Source of the DNA: Acidobacteriota bacterium
GTDB taxonomy: Bacteria; Acidobacteriota; Vicinamibacteria; Vicinamibacterales; 2-12-FULL-66-21
DNA length: 64,000 nt
Assembly: GCA_016184105.1 (NCBI GenBank)
Contig: JACPDI010000028.1
Coordinates: 1 to 64,000, forward strand
Direction: 5' to 3'
Part shown: one piece after another, positions 16,500-26,616 of the stretch
How positions within the stretch are numbered: position 1 is the first letter of the stretch
Layout of the letters: each line of letters opens with the position of its first letter
Program-made: the position numbers and the translations under genes
The notes under the pieces: model-generated
Seen by the model: only the letters and a program-made list of their open reading frames with translations
Told to the model about the DNA's origin: nothing
Databases searched by the model: none

Positions 16500-18521
16500 G
16501 TGAAAACACTCCTTTCCGTCCTCCTGGCGCTTCTGATGTCGGCGCCCGCCGCCGCCCAGTCCACGAAGCGTCCGTTGAACGTGGACGACATCTTCAACAT
16601 CAACGAGGTCCGGGATCCGCAGCGATCGCCCGATGGCAAATGGGTCGCCTACGTCGTCTCGCGCGCGATCAAGGAAACGGACAAGAACGACAACGACATC
16701 TGGATGGTGAGCTGGGACGGCGCGCAGCAGATCCAGCTGACCTTCGGCGCCGAGAGCGAGTCGACGCCGCGCTGGAGCCCCGATAACAAGCACCTCGCCT
16801 TCCTGTCCTCGCGGCACGGGGCGAAACACGCGCAGCTGTGGCTGCTCAACCGCGCCGGCGGCGAGGCGGTGAAGGTCTCGGACGTGAAGGGGGGCATCTC
16901 CGAGTACGCCTGGTCCCCCGACGGCAGGCGAATCGCGCTCGTGGTGGAAGAACGCGATCCGCGCGATGCCGAGGCGGAAGAAGAGAAGGAAGCCGCGAAG
17001 GACGGGGCCGCCAAGACGCCGAAGCCGATCGTGATCGATCGCTACTACTTCAAGGCGGACGGGTCCGGGTACCTGCGCGGCGAGCGGTCGCACCTGTACC
17101 TGTTCGACATCGCGACAAGGAAGACCGAGGTTCTGACCCCCGGCACGTTCAACGAGAGAGCGCCCGCGTGGTCCCCCGACGGCAAACAGATCGCGTTCGC
17201 CAGCAAGCGCGGCGAAGGAGACCTCGACCGCCTCGAAAGCGAGGACATCTACGTGATCGAGGCCCGCGCCGGCGCCGAGGCGCGCGCGCTCACCAGCACG
17301 CCCGCCGAAGAATCGAGGCCGATCTGGAGCCCGGACGGCAGGACCATCGCCTATCTCGTCAGCGACGAGCTGAAGTATTCGGCGTACAACCAGCCGCGGC
17401 TCGCCGTCGTACCGGCGACGGGCGGCGCCTCGCGGATCCTGGCCGGCGCGCTCGATCGGCCGGTGCGCTCGCCGGTGTTCACTCCAGACGGGCGCGCGAT
17501 CGTCGTCGGCGTGGTGGACGACCGGTCGCAGCATCCGGCGCGAGTGGCCATCGACAGTGGCAAGATCGAGAAGCTCGTGGCCGGCCCGCGCGTGGTGACG
17601 AACCTCTCGCAGGGACCCGACGGCGCCTTCGCGGTGCTGGCCGCCACCGCGACGCAACCGGCGGAAGTGCACGCGCTCGAAAACGGCGCGCTGCGCCGCC
17701 TGACGCGCCATAACGACGAGTGGCTCGCGAACGTCCAGCTCGGGATCACCGAGGAGTTCGCGTCCACCAGCCGGGACGGCACGCAGGTGCACGGGCTGCT
17801 GGTGAAGCCGGCGGCGTATCAGGCCGGACGCAAGTATCCGGCGCTGCTCAGGATCCACGGCGGTCCCAACGGGCAGGACGAGCACGCGTTCGCGCTCGAG
17901 CGCGAGCTGTTCGCCGCCAGCGGGTACGTGGTCGTCGCCGTCAATTACCGAGGCAGCAACGGACGCGGAGCGGCGTACCAGAAGGCCATCTTCGCCGACT
18001 GGGGGAACAAGGAAGTCGTGGACCTGCTCGGCGCGATGGACCACGTGCAGAAGATCGGTCTTGCCGATCCCGAGCGCCTCGGCATCGGCGGCTGGAGCTA
18101 CGGCGGGATCCTCACGAACTACACGATTGCAACCGATGGCCGGTTCAGGGCGGCGATCAGCGGCGCCGGCAGCTCGAATCAGATCTCGATGTACGGCACC
18201 GACATGTACATCACGCAGTACGAGAACGAGCTGGGTCCCCCGTGGAAGGCGCAGGACGTGTGGATGAAGGTCTCGTATCCGTTCTTCCACGCGGACCGGA
18301 TCAGGACGCCGACGCTGTTCATGGGCGGCGAGAAGGACTTCAACGTGCCGCTGCTCGGGAGCGAGCAGATGTACCAGGCGTTGAAGAGCCTCGGCGTGGA
18401 CACCGAGCTGGTGATCTATCCGAACCAGTTCCACGGGATCACGATCCCGAGCTACAGGAAGGATCGGCTGGAGCGGTATCTCGCGTGGTACGACAAGTAC
18501 CTGAAGGCTGGCGAGAAATAA
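16500..18521 (+). CDS. Secreted S9 prolyl oligopeptidase (DPP-like)
   Basis: The 673-residue protein has a signal peptide (LLSVLLALLMSAPAAAQ), an N-terminal beta-propeller made of TolB/WD-like repeats (RSPDGKWVAYV, WSPDNKHLAFL, WSPDGRTIAYL), and a C-terminal alpha/beta-hydrolase domain. The triad is Ser533 (GWSYGG), Asp613 (GGEKDFNVP) and His645 (NQFHG), counted from GTG at 16500. It probably releases dipeptides or acyl-amino acids outside the cytoplasm. The stop TAA at 18519-18521 runs into the first arm of a REP palindrome. Confidence 0.9.
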   Translation: MKTLLSVLLALLMSAPAAAQSTKRPLNVDDIFNINEVRDPQRSPDGKWVAYVVSRAIKETDKNDNDIWMVSWDGAQQIQLTFGAESESTPRWSPDNKHLAFLSSRHGAKHAQLWLLNRAGGEAVKVSDVKGGISEYAWSPDGRRIALVVEERDPRDAEAEEEKEAAKDGAAKTPKPIVIDRYYFKADGSGYLRGERSHLYLFDIATRKTEVLTPGTFNERAPAWSPDGKQIAFASKRGEGDLDRLESEDIYVIEARAGAEARALTSTPAEESRPIWSPDGRTIAYLVSDELKYSAYNQPRLAVVPATGGASRILAGALDRPVRSPVFTPDGRAIVVGVVDDRSQHPARVAIDSGKIEKLVAGPRVVTNLSQGPDGAFAVLAATATQPAEVHALENGALRRLTRHNDEWLANVQLGITEEFASTSRDGTQVHGLLVKPAAYQAGRKYPALLRIHGGPNGQDEHAFALERELFAASGYVVVAVNYRGSNGRGAAYQKAIFADWGNKEVVDLLGAMDHVQKIGLADPERLGIGGWSYGGILTNYTIATDGRFRAAISGAGSSNQISMYGTDMYITQYENELGPPWKAQDVWMKVSYPFFHADRIRTPTLFMGGEKDFNVPLLGSEQMYQALKSLGVDTELVIYPNQFHGITIPSYRKDRLERYLAWYDKYLKAGEK

Positions 18522-18576
18522 GGGGGACAGTCACACTTTCCCGGGCACTGCTTCGGAAAGTGTGACTGTCCCCCTT
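18520..18576. repeat. REP palindrome, family A, copy 1
   Basis: Two perfect 22-base arms (18520-18541 and 18555-18576, core GGGGGACAGTCACACTTTCC) surround a 13-base loop. The same core occurs at 42498-42558. It lies between convergent genes: it shares bases with the S9 stop codon and contains the leuD stop. It could act as a two-way terminator. Palindromes of this type are usually moved by REP-associated tyrosine transposases (RAYTs); none is encoded here. Confidence 0.85.
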
Positions 18577-19064
18577 TTCCCCTTCTCCACCAGCGTGCGG
18601 GCGTAGTTGATCAACCCGCCGGCATCCACGATCGCCTGGCGCGCGGGCGGCAGGGGCACGACCGGGAAGCGGCGGCCGGCCGTGAGGTTGACCACGGCGT
18701 CAGGGCCGATGCCCAGTTCGTCCCCCTCGCCCGCCTCGATCGTCGGGCAAATGATCGTCCGCAGCCCAAGATTGATCGCGTTCTGCAGGAAGATGCGCGC
18801 GAAGCCGCGCGCGATGACGATCACGTCCGGCCCCTTGAGACAGGACGCCGCCTGCTCGCGCGACGATCCGCAGCCGAAATTCTGTCCCGCGACAATCACG
18901 CTGCCCGCCGGAAGCCCGCCGGCACGCACCTTCGCATTGAACGCCGCGTGGTCGGCGAAGGCGAACTGCGGCGTCTCGGTGGGAAGCACGGTCGCCATGA
19001 AGCGGCCCGGATAAATGGCATCGGTGGACACATCGTCGCCAAGCGTCAGGACAACGGTGGACAT
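18531..19064 (-). CDS. leuD: LeuD-type small subunit of dehydratase/isomerase
   Basis: The 177-residue protein is the swivel-domain subunit of an aconitase-superfamily dehydratase (3-isopropylmalate dehydratase type). Key motifs are STDAIYPGRF, the QNFGCGSSREQA loop that reaches the active site, and RGFARIFLQNAIN. It pairs with the large subunit encoded two bases upstream. Its last 15 or so residues (KRGTVTLSEAVPGKV) are encoded by the REP palindrome, so the native C-terminus has been replaced. See leuC for pathway discussion. Confidence 0.85.
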   Translation of the reverse strand: MSTVVLTLGDDVSTDAIYPGRFMATVLPTETPQFAFADHAAFNAKVRAGGLPAGSVIVAGQNFGCGSSREQAASCLKGPDVIVIARGFARIFLQNAINLGLRTIICPTIEAGEGDELGIGPDAVVNLTAGRRFPVVPLPPARQAIVDAGGLINYARTLVEKGKRGTVTLSEAVPGKV

Positions 19065-19066
19065 GG

Positions 19067-20353
19067 TCAGCTCCTCGGATCGGTAATCGCGCCGGTCAGC
19101 GCGCTGGCGGCGGCGACCGCCGGCGAGCAGAGGTACACCTCGGCGTTCGGGTTCCCCATCCTGCCCTTGAAGTTGCGGTTGGTGGTGGACAAGGCGACCT
19201 CGCCGTCCCCGAGCGCCCCCTGGTGCACGCCGAGGCAACAGCCGCAGCCCGGGTTCATGACCACCGCGCCCGCCTCGATCAGGTCGGCGAGGTAGCCGCG
19301 GCGCATCGCCTCCCGGTAGATCCGCCACGACGCGGGAAAGACCAGCATGCGAACGCCGCGCGCGACGCGCCGGCCGCGCACGGTGCGCGCCGCCACCTCC
19401 AGGTCGTCCAGGCGCCCGTTCGTGCACGATCCGATCACGATCTGGTGCACGCGCGTGCCGGCGACTTCGCCGACAGGCTTGACGCGATCCACCGTGTGCG
19501 GGCACGCGATCTGCGGCACCAGGCGCGCGGCATCGATCTCGACCACCTGCTCGTAGGATGCGTCGGCGTCCGGCGCGACCTCGCTGATCGCGCCCACGAC
19601 GCCCGCTTCCACCCGCAGGTACCGCACCGTCTCATCGTCGGCGGGGACGATGCCCGAGGTCGCGCCGGCTTCGACAGCCATGTTGCAGAGCACGAAGCGG
19701 CCGGAGGTCGTCATGCGGCGGATTCCGTCGCCGTGAAACTCGAGCACGCGGAAGTTCGCACCCTCGGCCGTGAGCCGGCCGATCAGGTGCAGGATGATGT
19801 CCTTCGGCGCCACGCCGCGCGGCAGGCCACCGTTGACGTTCACGCGGATGGTCGCGGGGACTTCGACGTTCAGCACGCGGCCGAGCGCCCACACGGCCGC
19901 CATCTCCGTCGCGCCGATGCCGAAGGCAAACGCGCCGAACGCCCCGTGGCTCGTCGTGTGGCTGTCGGTGCCGACAATGACGTGTCCCGGGCGGTCGTAC
20001 CCGTGCTCTGCCAGGATCTGGTGGCAGATCCCCCCGTCATCACCGCGGACATCGTGAAACTTCGTGATGCGCTCTCGGGCGACGAACTCACGGACCTTCT
20101 TCTGGTTGGTCGCGGTCTTCGAGCTCTCGGCCGGGACGCGGTGGTCGAACACGATCGCGATCCGCTCGGGGTCCCACACCTCCGCGGCGCGCCCCGTCCC
20201 CTGGAAGATTTCCTGGAACTGGTTGATGACGAGGGCCGCGTTCTCGTGCGACATCGCCAAATCCACCGCGGGTTCGACGACGTCGCCAACCGCGACGGCA
20301 GAACGGCCGGTTGCGCGAGCGAGGATCTTCTCGACGATGGTCATGCCTGCCAT
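19067..20353 (-). CDS. leuC: LeuC-type large subunit of dehydratase/isomerase
   Basis: The 428-residue protein is the catalytic subunit of the short (archaeal-type, about 420 residues) isopropylmalate/homoaconitate dehydratase family. The [4Fe-4S] ligands are Cys310 (GSCTNG) and Cys370/Cys373 (GCGCC). VGTDSHTTSHGAFGAFAFG is the substrate-region hallmark. The gene sits in an operon with a CoA transferase, an HMG-CoA-lyase-like enzyme and an isocitrate/isopropylmalate dehydrogenase. No leuA is seen, so a role in leucine synthesis is not assured; a related hydroxy-acid isomerisation is equally likely. ATG at 20353 is followed by a second in-frame ATG four codons in. Confidence 0.85.
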   Translation of the reverse strand: MAGMTIVEKILARATGRSAVAVGDVVEPAVDLAMSHENAALVINQFQEIFQGTGRAAEVWDPERIAIVFDHRVPAESSKTATNQKKVREFVARERITKFHDVRGDDGGICHQILAEHGYDRPGHVIVGTDSHTTSHGAFGAFAFGIGATEMAAVWALGRVLNVEVPATIRVNVNGGLPRGVAPKDIILHLIGRLTAEGANFRVLEFHGDGIRRMTTSGRFVLCNMAVEAGATSGIVPADDETVRYLRVEAGVVGAISEVAPDADASYEQVVEIDAARLVPQIACPHTVDRVKPVGEVAGTRVHQIVIGSCTNGRLDDLEVAARTVRGRRVARGVRMLVFPASWRIYREAMRRGYLADLIEAGAVVMNPGCGCCLGVHQGALGDGEVALSTTNRNFKGRMGNPNAEVYLCSPAVAAASALTGAITDPRS

Positions 20354-20370
20354 GAGTATGGTCTCTTTCT

Positions 20371-21564
20371 TCAGATCGCCCCGGTCGCGCGGAGCGATGC
20401 GATTTCGCCGGCCGAGTAACCGGCTTCCTCGAGCACCGCGTCGCTGTCCTGCCCCAGGCGCGGTGGCGGCGTTTCGACGTGGCCGGGGGTGCGGTTGAAC
20501 TTCGCGGTCACCGTGAACAACTTGAGATCGCCGATGCCCGGAGCCGCGACCGTCTCGAGCGTCTGTCGATGAGCGAGTTGCGGTGAGGCAAGCGCCTCCT
20601 GAAGCGTGGGGATGGCGCCCGAGGGAACCCCGAGCCGGTTCAGCACGCACACCCAGTCCGCGGTGGTGCGTTCGGTCAATCGGGCTTCGAGCAGCGGCGT
20701 GAGCGCTGCGCGGTTGGCTTTGCGGATGTCGCGCTTCTGGAACCGCGGGTCGGTCTTCAACTCCGGGGCACCAACCGCGTCCGCCAGGTTCTCCCAGTGC
20801 TCCTGCTGGTTCGCCGCGATGTTGATGTAGCCATCCTTCGTGCGGAAGGTGCCGGACGGGGCCGCGGTGAAGTTGTCGTTTCCCATCGGCCGTGGCGGTC
20901 GCCCGCCGATCAGCCAGTTGGCCGCCACCCATCCGAGCAGCGGCAGGATCGAGTCGAGCAGCGCGACGTCGATGAACTGTCCTTCGCCCGTGCGCTCGCG
21001 ATGGTAGAGCGCCCCCATGATCGCGAACGCCGCGTTCAGGCCGCCGACCGTGTCGCACACCGGGAAGCCGCAGCGCAACGGGTTCAACCGCTCGTCGCCG
21101 TTCACCGCCATCACGCCGCTCAGCCCCTGGATGATCTGGTCGTACGCGGGTTTGGCGGCGTCGGGGCCCGTCTGGCCGAACCCGGAGATCGCGCAGTACA
21201 CGAGCCTCGGGTTGTGCGCGTGCAGTGCGTTCCAGGACAACCCGAGGCGGGCCATCACGCCCGGACGGAAGTTCTCCACGAGCACGTCGGCGTCCTTCAC
21301 GAGCCGCGTGAAGACCTGGCGCCCGGCCTCGAGCTTCAGGTTGAGCGTCAGCGAGCGCTTGTTGGCATTCTGCGCGAGAAAGCTCGTGCCCATCAGCTCG
21401 GCGTTGAGGCCGGGCACGTTGCCGAGCCTGCGTGCGAGGTCGCCGCCGTCCGGGTTCTCGATCTTCACCACGTCGGCGCCGAGCAGCGCGAGGTGCTCGG
21501 TGGCAAACGGGCCTGCAAGGACGTTGGTGAGGTCGAGGACGCGGATGCCGTCGAGGAGTTTCAT
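20371..21564 (-). CDS. Class III (CaiB/BaiF) CoA transferase
   Basis: The 397-residue protein is full length for family III CoA transferases: VLDLTNVLAGPFATEHLALLG at the N-terminus, GADVVKIENPDGGD with the catalytic-type Asp in the following stretch, ENFRPGVMARLGL and YDQIIQGLSGVM. These enzymes move CoA between an acyl-CoA (often succinyl-CoA) and a free acid. The next gene upstream encodes an HMG-CoA-lyase-like enzyme, so a 3-hydroxy-3-methyl acid is a sensible acceptor, as in the related human enzyme SUGCT. It lies 17 bases before leuC. Confidence 0.85.
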   Translation of the reverse strand: MKLLDGIRVLDLTNVLAGPFATEHLALLGADVVKIENPDGGDLARRLGNVPGLNAELMGTSFLAQNANKRSLTLNLKLEAGRQVFTRLVKDADVLVENFRPGVMARLGLSWNALHAHNPRLVYCAISGFGQTGPDAAKPAYDQIIQGLSGVMAVNGDERLNPLRCGFPVCDTVGGLNAAFAIMGALYHRERTGEGQFIDVALLDSILPLLGWVAANWLIGGRPPRPMGNDNFTAAPSGTFRTKDGYINIAANQQEHWENLADAVGAPELKTDPRFQKRDIRKANRAALTPLLEARLTERTTADWVCVLNRLGVPSGAIPTLQEALASPQLAHRQTLETVAAPGIGDLKLFTVTAKFNRTPGHVETPPPRLGQDSDAVLEEAGYSAGEIASLRATGAI

Positions 21565-21598
21565 GCGTGTTCCAGGCCGCGACCCTGAAGGGCCGCGG

Positions 21599-22528
21599 CT
21601 ACATCTGACTCGTGTCGCCGCCGGCCTTCAGGCCGCCGGTTGCCGGAATCGGTCCCGTGCGATGGATGACGCCCGGGAGCGCGCGGCCGAAAAAGGTTTC
21701 CGCCTCGCGCGCGACACCGATGAGCGCGTCGAGGTCCACGTCGTGGCGCAGGCCTTCACGCTGCAGCAGGTGAACGAAATCCTCGGTGCACAGGTTGCCG
21801 CCGGCCACCGCCGTGAACGGGCAGCCGCCGAGCCCCGCGAACGCGGACTCGAAGGAGCGCACACCGACCTCCATGGCGGCCGCCGCGTTCGCCATGGCAA
21901 GCCCGTACGTGTCGTGGAAGTGGCAGGCGCACGCCGCGTCGGGCGCCGCGTGCAGGATCGCCCCGAACAGGCGACGGACCTGGAGGGGCGAGGCGTGGCC
22001 CGCCGTGTCCGCGAGGCTGATCGCGCGGAACCCGTCTTCGAGGAAGCGGCCGGCGATCTCGAGCACGCGGCTTCCCGGCACGTGCCGCTCGTAGCCGCAC
22101 CCGAACGCCGACTGCACCGACAACTGCACGCCGGCGCCGGCGCCGCGGGCATCCCTGGCCATCGCCAGCACGCGGACGATCGCCTCCTCGGTCCCCATGC
22201 CGGTGTTCTTGCGGCTGTGCGTGTCGCTCGCCGACACACCCATGCAGAAATACCCCGCGCCCGCCTCGAGCCCGCGCGCCAGCCCCTTCTCGTTGAGCAC
22301 GAGCGCCGAGAGCCGGGCACGCGCGCCGGGCAGCGCCGCGAAATGGCGAAACAGCGCGTCGGTGTCGGCCATCTGCGGCACGAGCGTCGGGTTGACGAAC
22401 GATCCGGCCTGGATCAGATCGACGCCGGAGGCGAGCAGGCGCTCGACCCACGCGATCTTCGTCTCGAGTGGAACGACGGCCTGCTCCACCTGCAGGCCGT
22501 CGCGCATGCCGACCTCGTGGAGAATCAC
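21599..22528 (-). CDS. Hydroxymethylglutaryl-CoA lyase family enzyme
   Basis: The 309-residue TIM-barrel protein keeps the catalytic set of HMG-CoA lyase: Arg9-Asp10 (VGMRDG), His203 and His205 (CHFHDT), Cys236 in GLGGCPF and Asn245 in AGGN. The reaction is a retro-Claisen cleavage of a 3-hydroxy-3-methylacyl-CoA to acetyl-CoA plus a keto product. The loop after Cys236 (TAVAGGN) differs a little from classical GxSGN, so a related substrate such as citramalyl-CoA is possible. GTG at 22528 overlaps the upstream stop by four bases (GTGA). Confidence 0.85.
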   Translation of the reverse strand: MILHEVGMRDGLQVEQAVVPLETKIAWVERLLASGVDLIQAGSFVNPTLVPQMADTDALFRHFAALPGARARLSALVLNEKGLARGLEAGAGYFCMGVSASDTHSRKNTGMGTEEAIVRVLAMARDARGAGAGVQLSVQSAFGCGYERHVPGSRVLEIAGRFLEDGFRAISLADTAGHASPLQVRRLFGAILHAAPDAACACHFHDTYGLAMANAAAAMEVGVRSFESAFAGLGGCPFTAVAGGNLCTEDFVHLLQREGLRHDVDLDALIGVAREAETFFGRALPGVIHRTGPIPATGGLKAGGDTSQM

Positions 22529-23655
22529 ACCGTCACCGGCAGGGCGGCCGCCACCGCGGCCGCCATCTCCAGGGTCGAGGCGCTGCCGCCCATGTCGTAC
22601 GTGCGCACGCGCCCCTCGCGAATCACGGAAGCGACCGCCAGCTCGAGCCGCTGCGCCTTCTCGCGCTCGCCCAGCCACTCGAGCATCATCTTCACGGTCA
22701 ACAGGGTCGCGATCGGATTGACCTTGTGCAGCCCCGCGTACTTGGGGGCCGAGCCATGGGTCGGCTCGAACACCGCGAGCTTCTCGCCGATGTTGCCCGA
22801 GCAGCCGAACCCGAGACCGCCCACCATCTGCGCGCAGAGGTCCGAGATGATGTCGCCGTACAGGTTCGGCGCGACCAGCACGTCGTAATTGTGCGGGTTC
22901 TTCAAGAGCCACATGGTGATCGCGTCAACGTTCGCTTCATCGAACTCGATCTGCGGGTAGTTCCTGGCGACCTCGCGCGCGGCGTCGAGGAACACGCCGT
23001 CGCTCGCGCGCACGACGTTCGCCTTGTGCACGACGGTGACCTTTTGCCGGCCGTGCGCCTTCGCAAACTCGAACGCGGCGCGGGCGATCCGCTCGGAGCC
23101 CCGGCGCGTGTTGACCTTGCAGGAAAGGGCGAATTCGCCCGGCTTCAGCGACGCGAACGGCTCGAAGTTCTTCGACAGCCCGCCGAGGAGTGTCGACAGC
23201 TCGGGCGGCACCGGCGAAAACTCGATCCCCGCGTAGAGGTCCTCGGTGTTCTCGCGGAACACGACGAGGTCGATGTTCTCCTTGTAGTTGAGGGGATTGC
23301 CCGGGTAGCCCTTGATCGGCCGCAGGCAGACGTACAGGTCGAACAGCTGCCGCATGCGCACGATCGGCGAGCGGTAAACGAGGCCCGTCCCGCGCAGCGC
23401 CGGAACCAGCTCGGATTCGGCGGCCTTCACCGGTTTCGACGTGATCGCGCCGAAGAGCGCAGCGTCCACGTGGCGAAGCAGGTCGATGGTGCGCGAGGGA
23501 AGCGCGTCCCCTTCCTGGCACCAGCATTCCCAGCCGATGTCGCCGCGGACGTACTCGGCATCGAGGTGCAGCTGGTCCAGCACGACCTTCGCCGCATCGA
23601 GCACGTCGACGCCGATGCCATCGCCCGGCAACCACGCGATTTTGTATTTGGCCAT
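22525..23655 (-). CDS. NAD(P)-dependent isocitrate/isopropylmalate dehydrogenase
   Basis: The 376-residue protein belongs to the beta-decarboxylating dehydrogenase family: PGDGIG at the N-terminus, RENTEDLYAGIE, and THGSAPKYAG in the cofactor loop. In the substrate helix the sequence RSPIVRMRQLFDLYVCLRP carries a Ser in the place of E. coli isocitrate dehydrogenase Ser113 and the matching arginines, whereas isopropylmalate dehydrogenases have Glu/Leu there. Isocitrate or a close hydroxy-tricarboxylate is therefore favoured over 3-isopropylmalate. It overlaps the HMG-CoA-lyase-like gene by four bases. Start ATG at 23655 follows a heptamer array. Confidence 0.8.
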   Translation of the reverse strand: MAKYKIAWLPGDGIGVDVLDAAKVVLDQLHLDAEYVRGDIGWECWCQEGDALPSRTIDLLRHVDAALFGAITSKPVKAAESELVPALRGTGLVYRSPIVRMRQLFDLYVCLRPIKGYPGNPLNYKENIDLVVFRENTEDLYAGIEFSPVPPELSTLLGGLSKNFEPFASLKPGEFALSCKVNTRRGSERIARAAFEFAKAHGRQKVTVVHKANVVRASDGVFLDAAREVARNYPQIEFDEANVDAITMWLLKNPHNYDVLVAPNLYGDIISDLCAQMVGGLGFGCSGNIGEKLAVFEPTHGSAPKYAGLHKVNPIATLLTVKMMLEWLGEREKAQRLELAVASVIREGRVRTYDMGGSASTLEMAAAVAAALPVTV

Positions 23656-23663
23656 CTTTTTGC

Positions 23664-23712
23664 CTTTTACCTTCTACCTTTTACCTTTCACCTTTCACCT
23701 TTTACCTTTTAC
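23664..23712. repeat. Seven tandem heptamers (CTTTTAC type)
   Basis: Exactly seven 7-base units read CTTTTAC, CTTCTAC, CTTTTAC, CTTTCAC, CTTTCAC, CTTTTAC, CTTTTAC. The array fills the gap between the aminotransferase stop and the dehydrogenase start. On the minus strand it reads as purine-rich GTAAAAG repeats and lies where the ribosome-binding site of the dehydrogenase should be. Confidence 0.9.
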
Positions 23713-23719
23713 CTCGGTC

Positions 23720-24952
23720 TCACACCACCGCGCCCTTCATCATCCGCTGCAGCACGCCCCCGATGCGGCGCACGCCGTCGCGGATCTTCTGCGGGTCCGA
23801 GTTGGAGAAGTTGAAGCGCGCCGTGTTCACGTGCGAGTGATCCGGGAAGAACGGCGCGCCGGCCAGGAAGGCGACCCCTTCTTTGATCGACTCGCGCAGG
23901 ACGTCGACGGCGTCGAGCCCCTCGGGGAAGCGCACCCACAGGAACAGCCCTCCTTTCGGACGGGTCCAGGTCACCCCGCTCGGGAAACACTCGGACATCG
24001 CGGCCAGCATCGCGTCGCGCCGCTCGCGGTACACCCGCCGAATCAGCTTGACGTGCTCGTCCAGGTATCCACCGTGCGCCACTTCGTAGGCGACCACCTG
24101 GTTGAAGGTGCTCGTGTGCAGGTCCGTGCCCTGCTTGGCCTGCACGAGGCGCTCGATGACCCCCACCGGGCCGGTGATCCATCCGAGCCGCAGGCCGGGG
24201 GCGAGCGTCTTGGAGAACGTGCTCATGTACATCACGTTTCCTGAATAGGGCTTGCCGTTGCCCGCGCGGTACTCGGAGTCCACCAACACGATCGACGGCA
24301 GGTGTTCACCTTCATAACGGAGCTGCACGTACGGATCGTCTTCGATGATGGGCACGCCGTAATGATCGGCGAGGCGCACCAGCTCGCGGCGCCGATCCAG
24401 CGAGAGCGTCACGCCGGTGGGGTTCTGAAAGTTGGGCAACGCGTAGATGAACTTCGGGCCGCCGCGCAGCGCGCTTTCCAGCGCGTCCGGCAACATCCCA
24501 TCGTCGTCGATCGGGACCGGCGTGTATTGCGCCTGGTAGGTATTCCAGGCCTGGATCGCGGCAAGGTAGGTCGGGCTCTCGACCACGATGTGGTCCCCCT
24601 GGTTGATGAAGACCTTGCCGATCAGATCGAGTGCCTGCTGCGAGCCGCTGGTGATCAGGATGTTGTCGGCGGTCACGGTTACGCCGAAGCGGCATGTGTG
24701 CCGCGCGATCATCTCGCGGAGCGGCCGGTAGCCTTCGGTCGTGCCGTACTGCAGCGCCATCGCGCCCTGCTCGCGCAGCACGCGCGTGCACGCTTCTTCA
24801 AACGCCTTCAGCGGAAAGACCTCCGGCGCCGGAAGGCCGCCGCCGAACGAGATCATCCCGGGCTGCTCGGTCAGCTTCAGCAGCTCGCGGATCTCGGAGC
24901 GGCGCATTCCCTGCGTGCGTTGCGCAAATCGTTCAGACCAGAGCGTTTGCAT
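23720..24952 (-). CDS. PLP-dependent aminotransferase (class I/II, LysN/AadAT-like)
   Basis: The 410-residue fold-type I aminotransferase has the PLP lysine at Lys248 (STFSKTLAPG), the cofactor Asp205 region (IIEDDPY) and NFQNPTG. The N-terminus (RRSEIRELLKLT, then PGMISFGGGLPAPEVFP) is typical of the 2-aminoadipate/branched-chain (LysN, AadAT) group. It is the first gene of the carboxylate operon and could supply or drain a keto acid for the downstream enzymes. ATG at 24952 has GAGGAAA just upstream on the coding strand. Confidence 0.85.
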   Translation of the reverse strand: MQTLWSERFAQRTQGMRRSEIRELLKLTEQPGMISFGGGLPAPEVFPLKAFEEACTRVLREQGAMALQYGTTEGYRPLREMIARHTCRFGVTVTADNILITSGSQQALDLIGKVFINQGDHIVVESPTYLAAIQAWNTYQAQYTPVPIDDDGMLPDALESALRGGPKFIYALPNFQNPTGVTLSLDRRRELVRLADHYGVPIIEDDPYVQLRYEGEHLPSIVLVDSEYRAGNGKPYSGNVMYMSTFSKTLAPGLRLGWITGPVGVIERLVQAKQGTDLHTSTFNQVVAYEVAHGGYLDEHVKLIRRVYRERRDAMLAAMSECFPSGVTWTRPKGGLFLWVRFPEGLDAVDVLRESIKEGVAFLAGAPFFPDHSHVNTARFNFSNSDPQKIRDGVRRIGGVLQRMMKGAVV

Positions 24953-25221
24953 GCGTTTCCTCGCGGGGCCGGCCCGTGCTTGCCGGCGCGGCGTCAATTC
25001 GCCGCGCACGCGCAGCGCTGCCGGATTCCCGCCATGGGGAACGGAAATCCTCGAGAATCCCGGCCGTTCCGGGTCAGAGAGAGCAAGGGTTGCACCACCC
25101 GCCGCCGATCGCCTCCCTCCCGGCCAGCGGTACCCCTGTTGCTGAACAACGTCCCATCGCCGTATTCCCGCCGGATTCCCGTCATACACGGCGTTTTTCT
25201 TCATTGCGCCCGGGAGGTCTT
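24953..25221. other. Divergent intergenic region
   Basis: This 269-base gap separates the divergent aminotransferase operon and gltA and must hold both promoters. I see GC-rich sequence with CCGGATTCCCG occurring twice (near 25019 and 25171) but no convincing -10 boxes, riboswitch or ORF. Confidence 0.35.
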
Positions 25222-26529
<1,308 letters not shown>

Positions 26530-26547
26530 AGCCTGCGCACGTGACGG

Positions 26548-26587
26548 GCTGGGTGCTCGGTGCCGAGCGCGGCGCACAGCACCCAGC
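26548..26587 (+). terminator. Hairpin after gltA
   Basis: Ten-base arms GCTGGGTGCT and AGCACCCAGC (26548-26557, 26578-26587) enclose an inner stem CTCGG/CCGAG. No T-run follows. The arms contain heptamer-like doublets (AGCACCC, AGCACCT), as in other gene-end repeats of this window. It probably marks the end of the gltA transcript. Confidence 0.5.
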
Positions 26588-26616
26588 ACCTCTGTTATCC
26601 TTGTGCCTCCACCGGC

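Noticed and set aside
16416-18434. 672-codon open frame on the minus strand
   Set aside because: Antisense shadow of the S9 peptidase gene.
18531-24952. Alpha-aminoadipate lysine pathway
   Set aside because: LeuCD, dehydrogenase and LysN-like aminotransferase fit, but there is no homocitrate synthase and the operon has HMG-CoA-lyase and CoA-transferase genes instead.
26530-26616. Cobalamin or SAM riboswitch before the corrinoid operon
   Set aside because: The gap is only 87 bases and holds a simple hairpin of the gltA end; no B12-box or SAM-box sequence.
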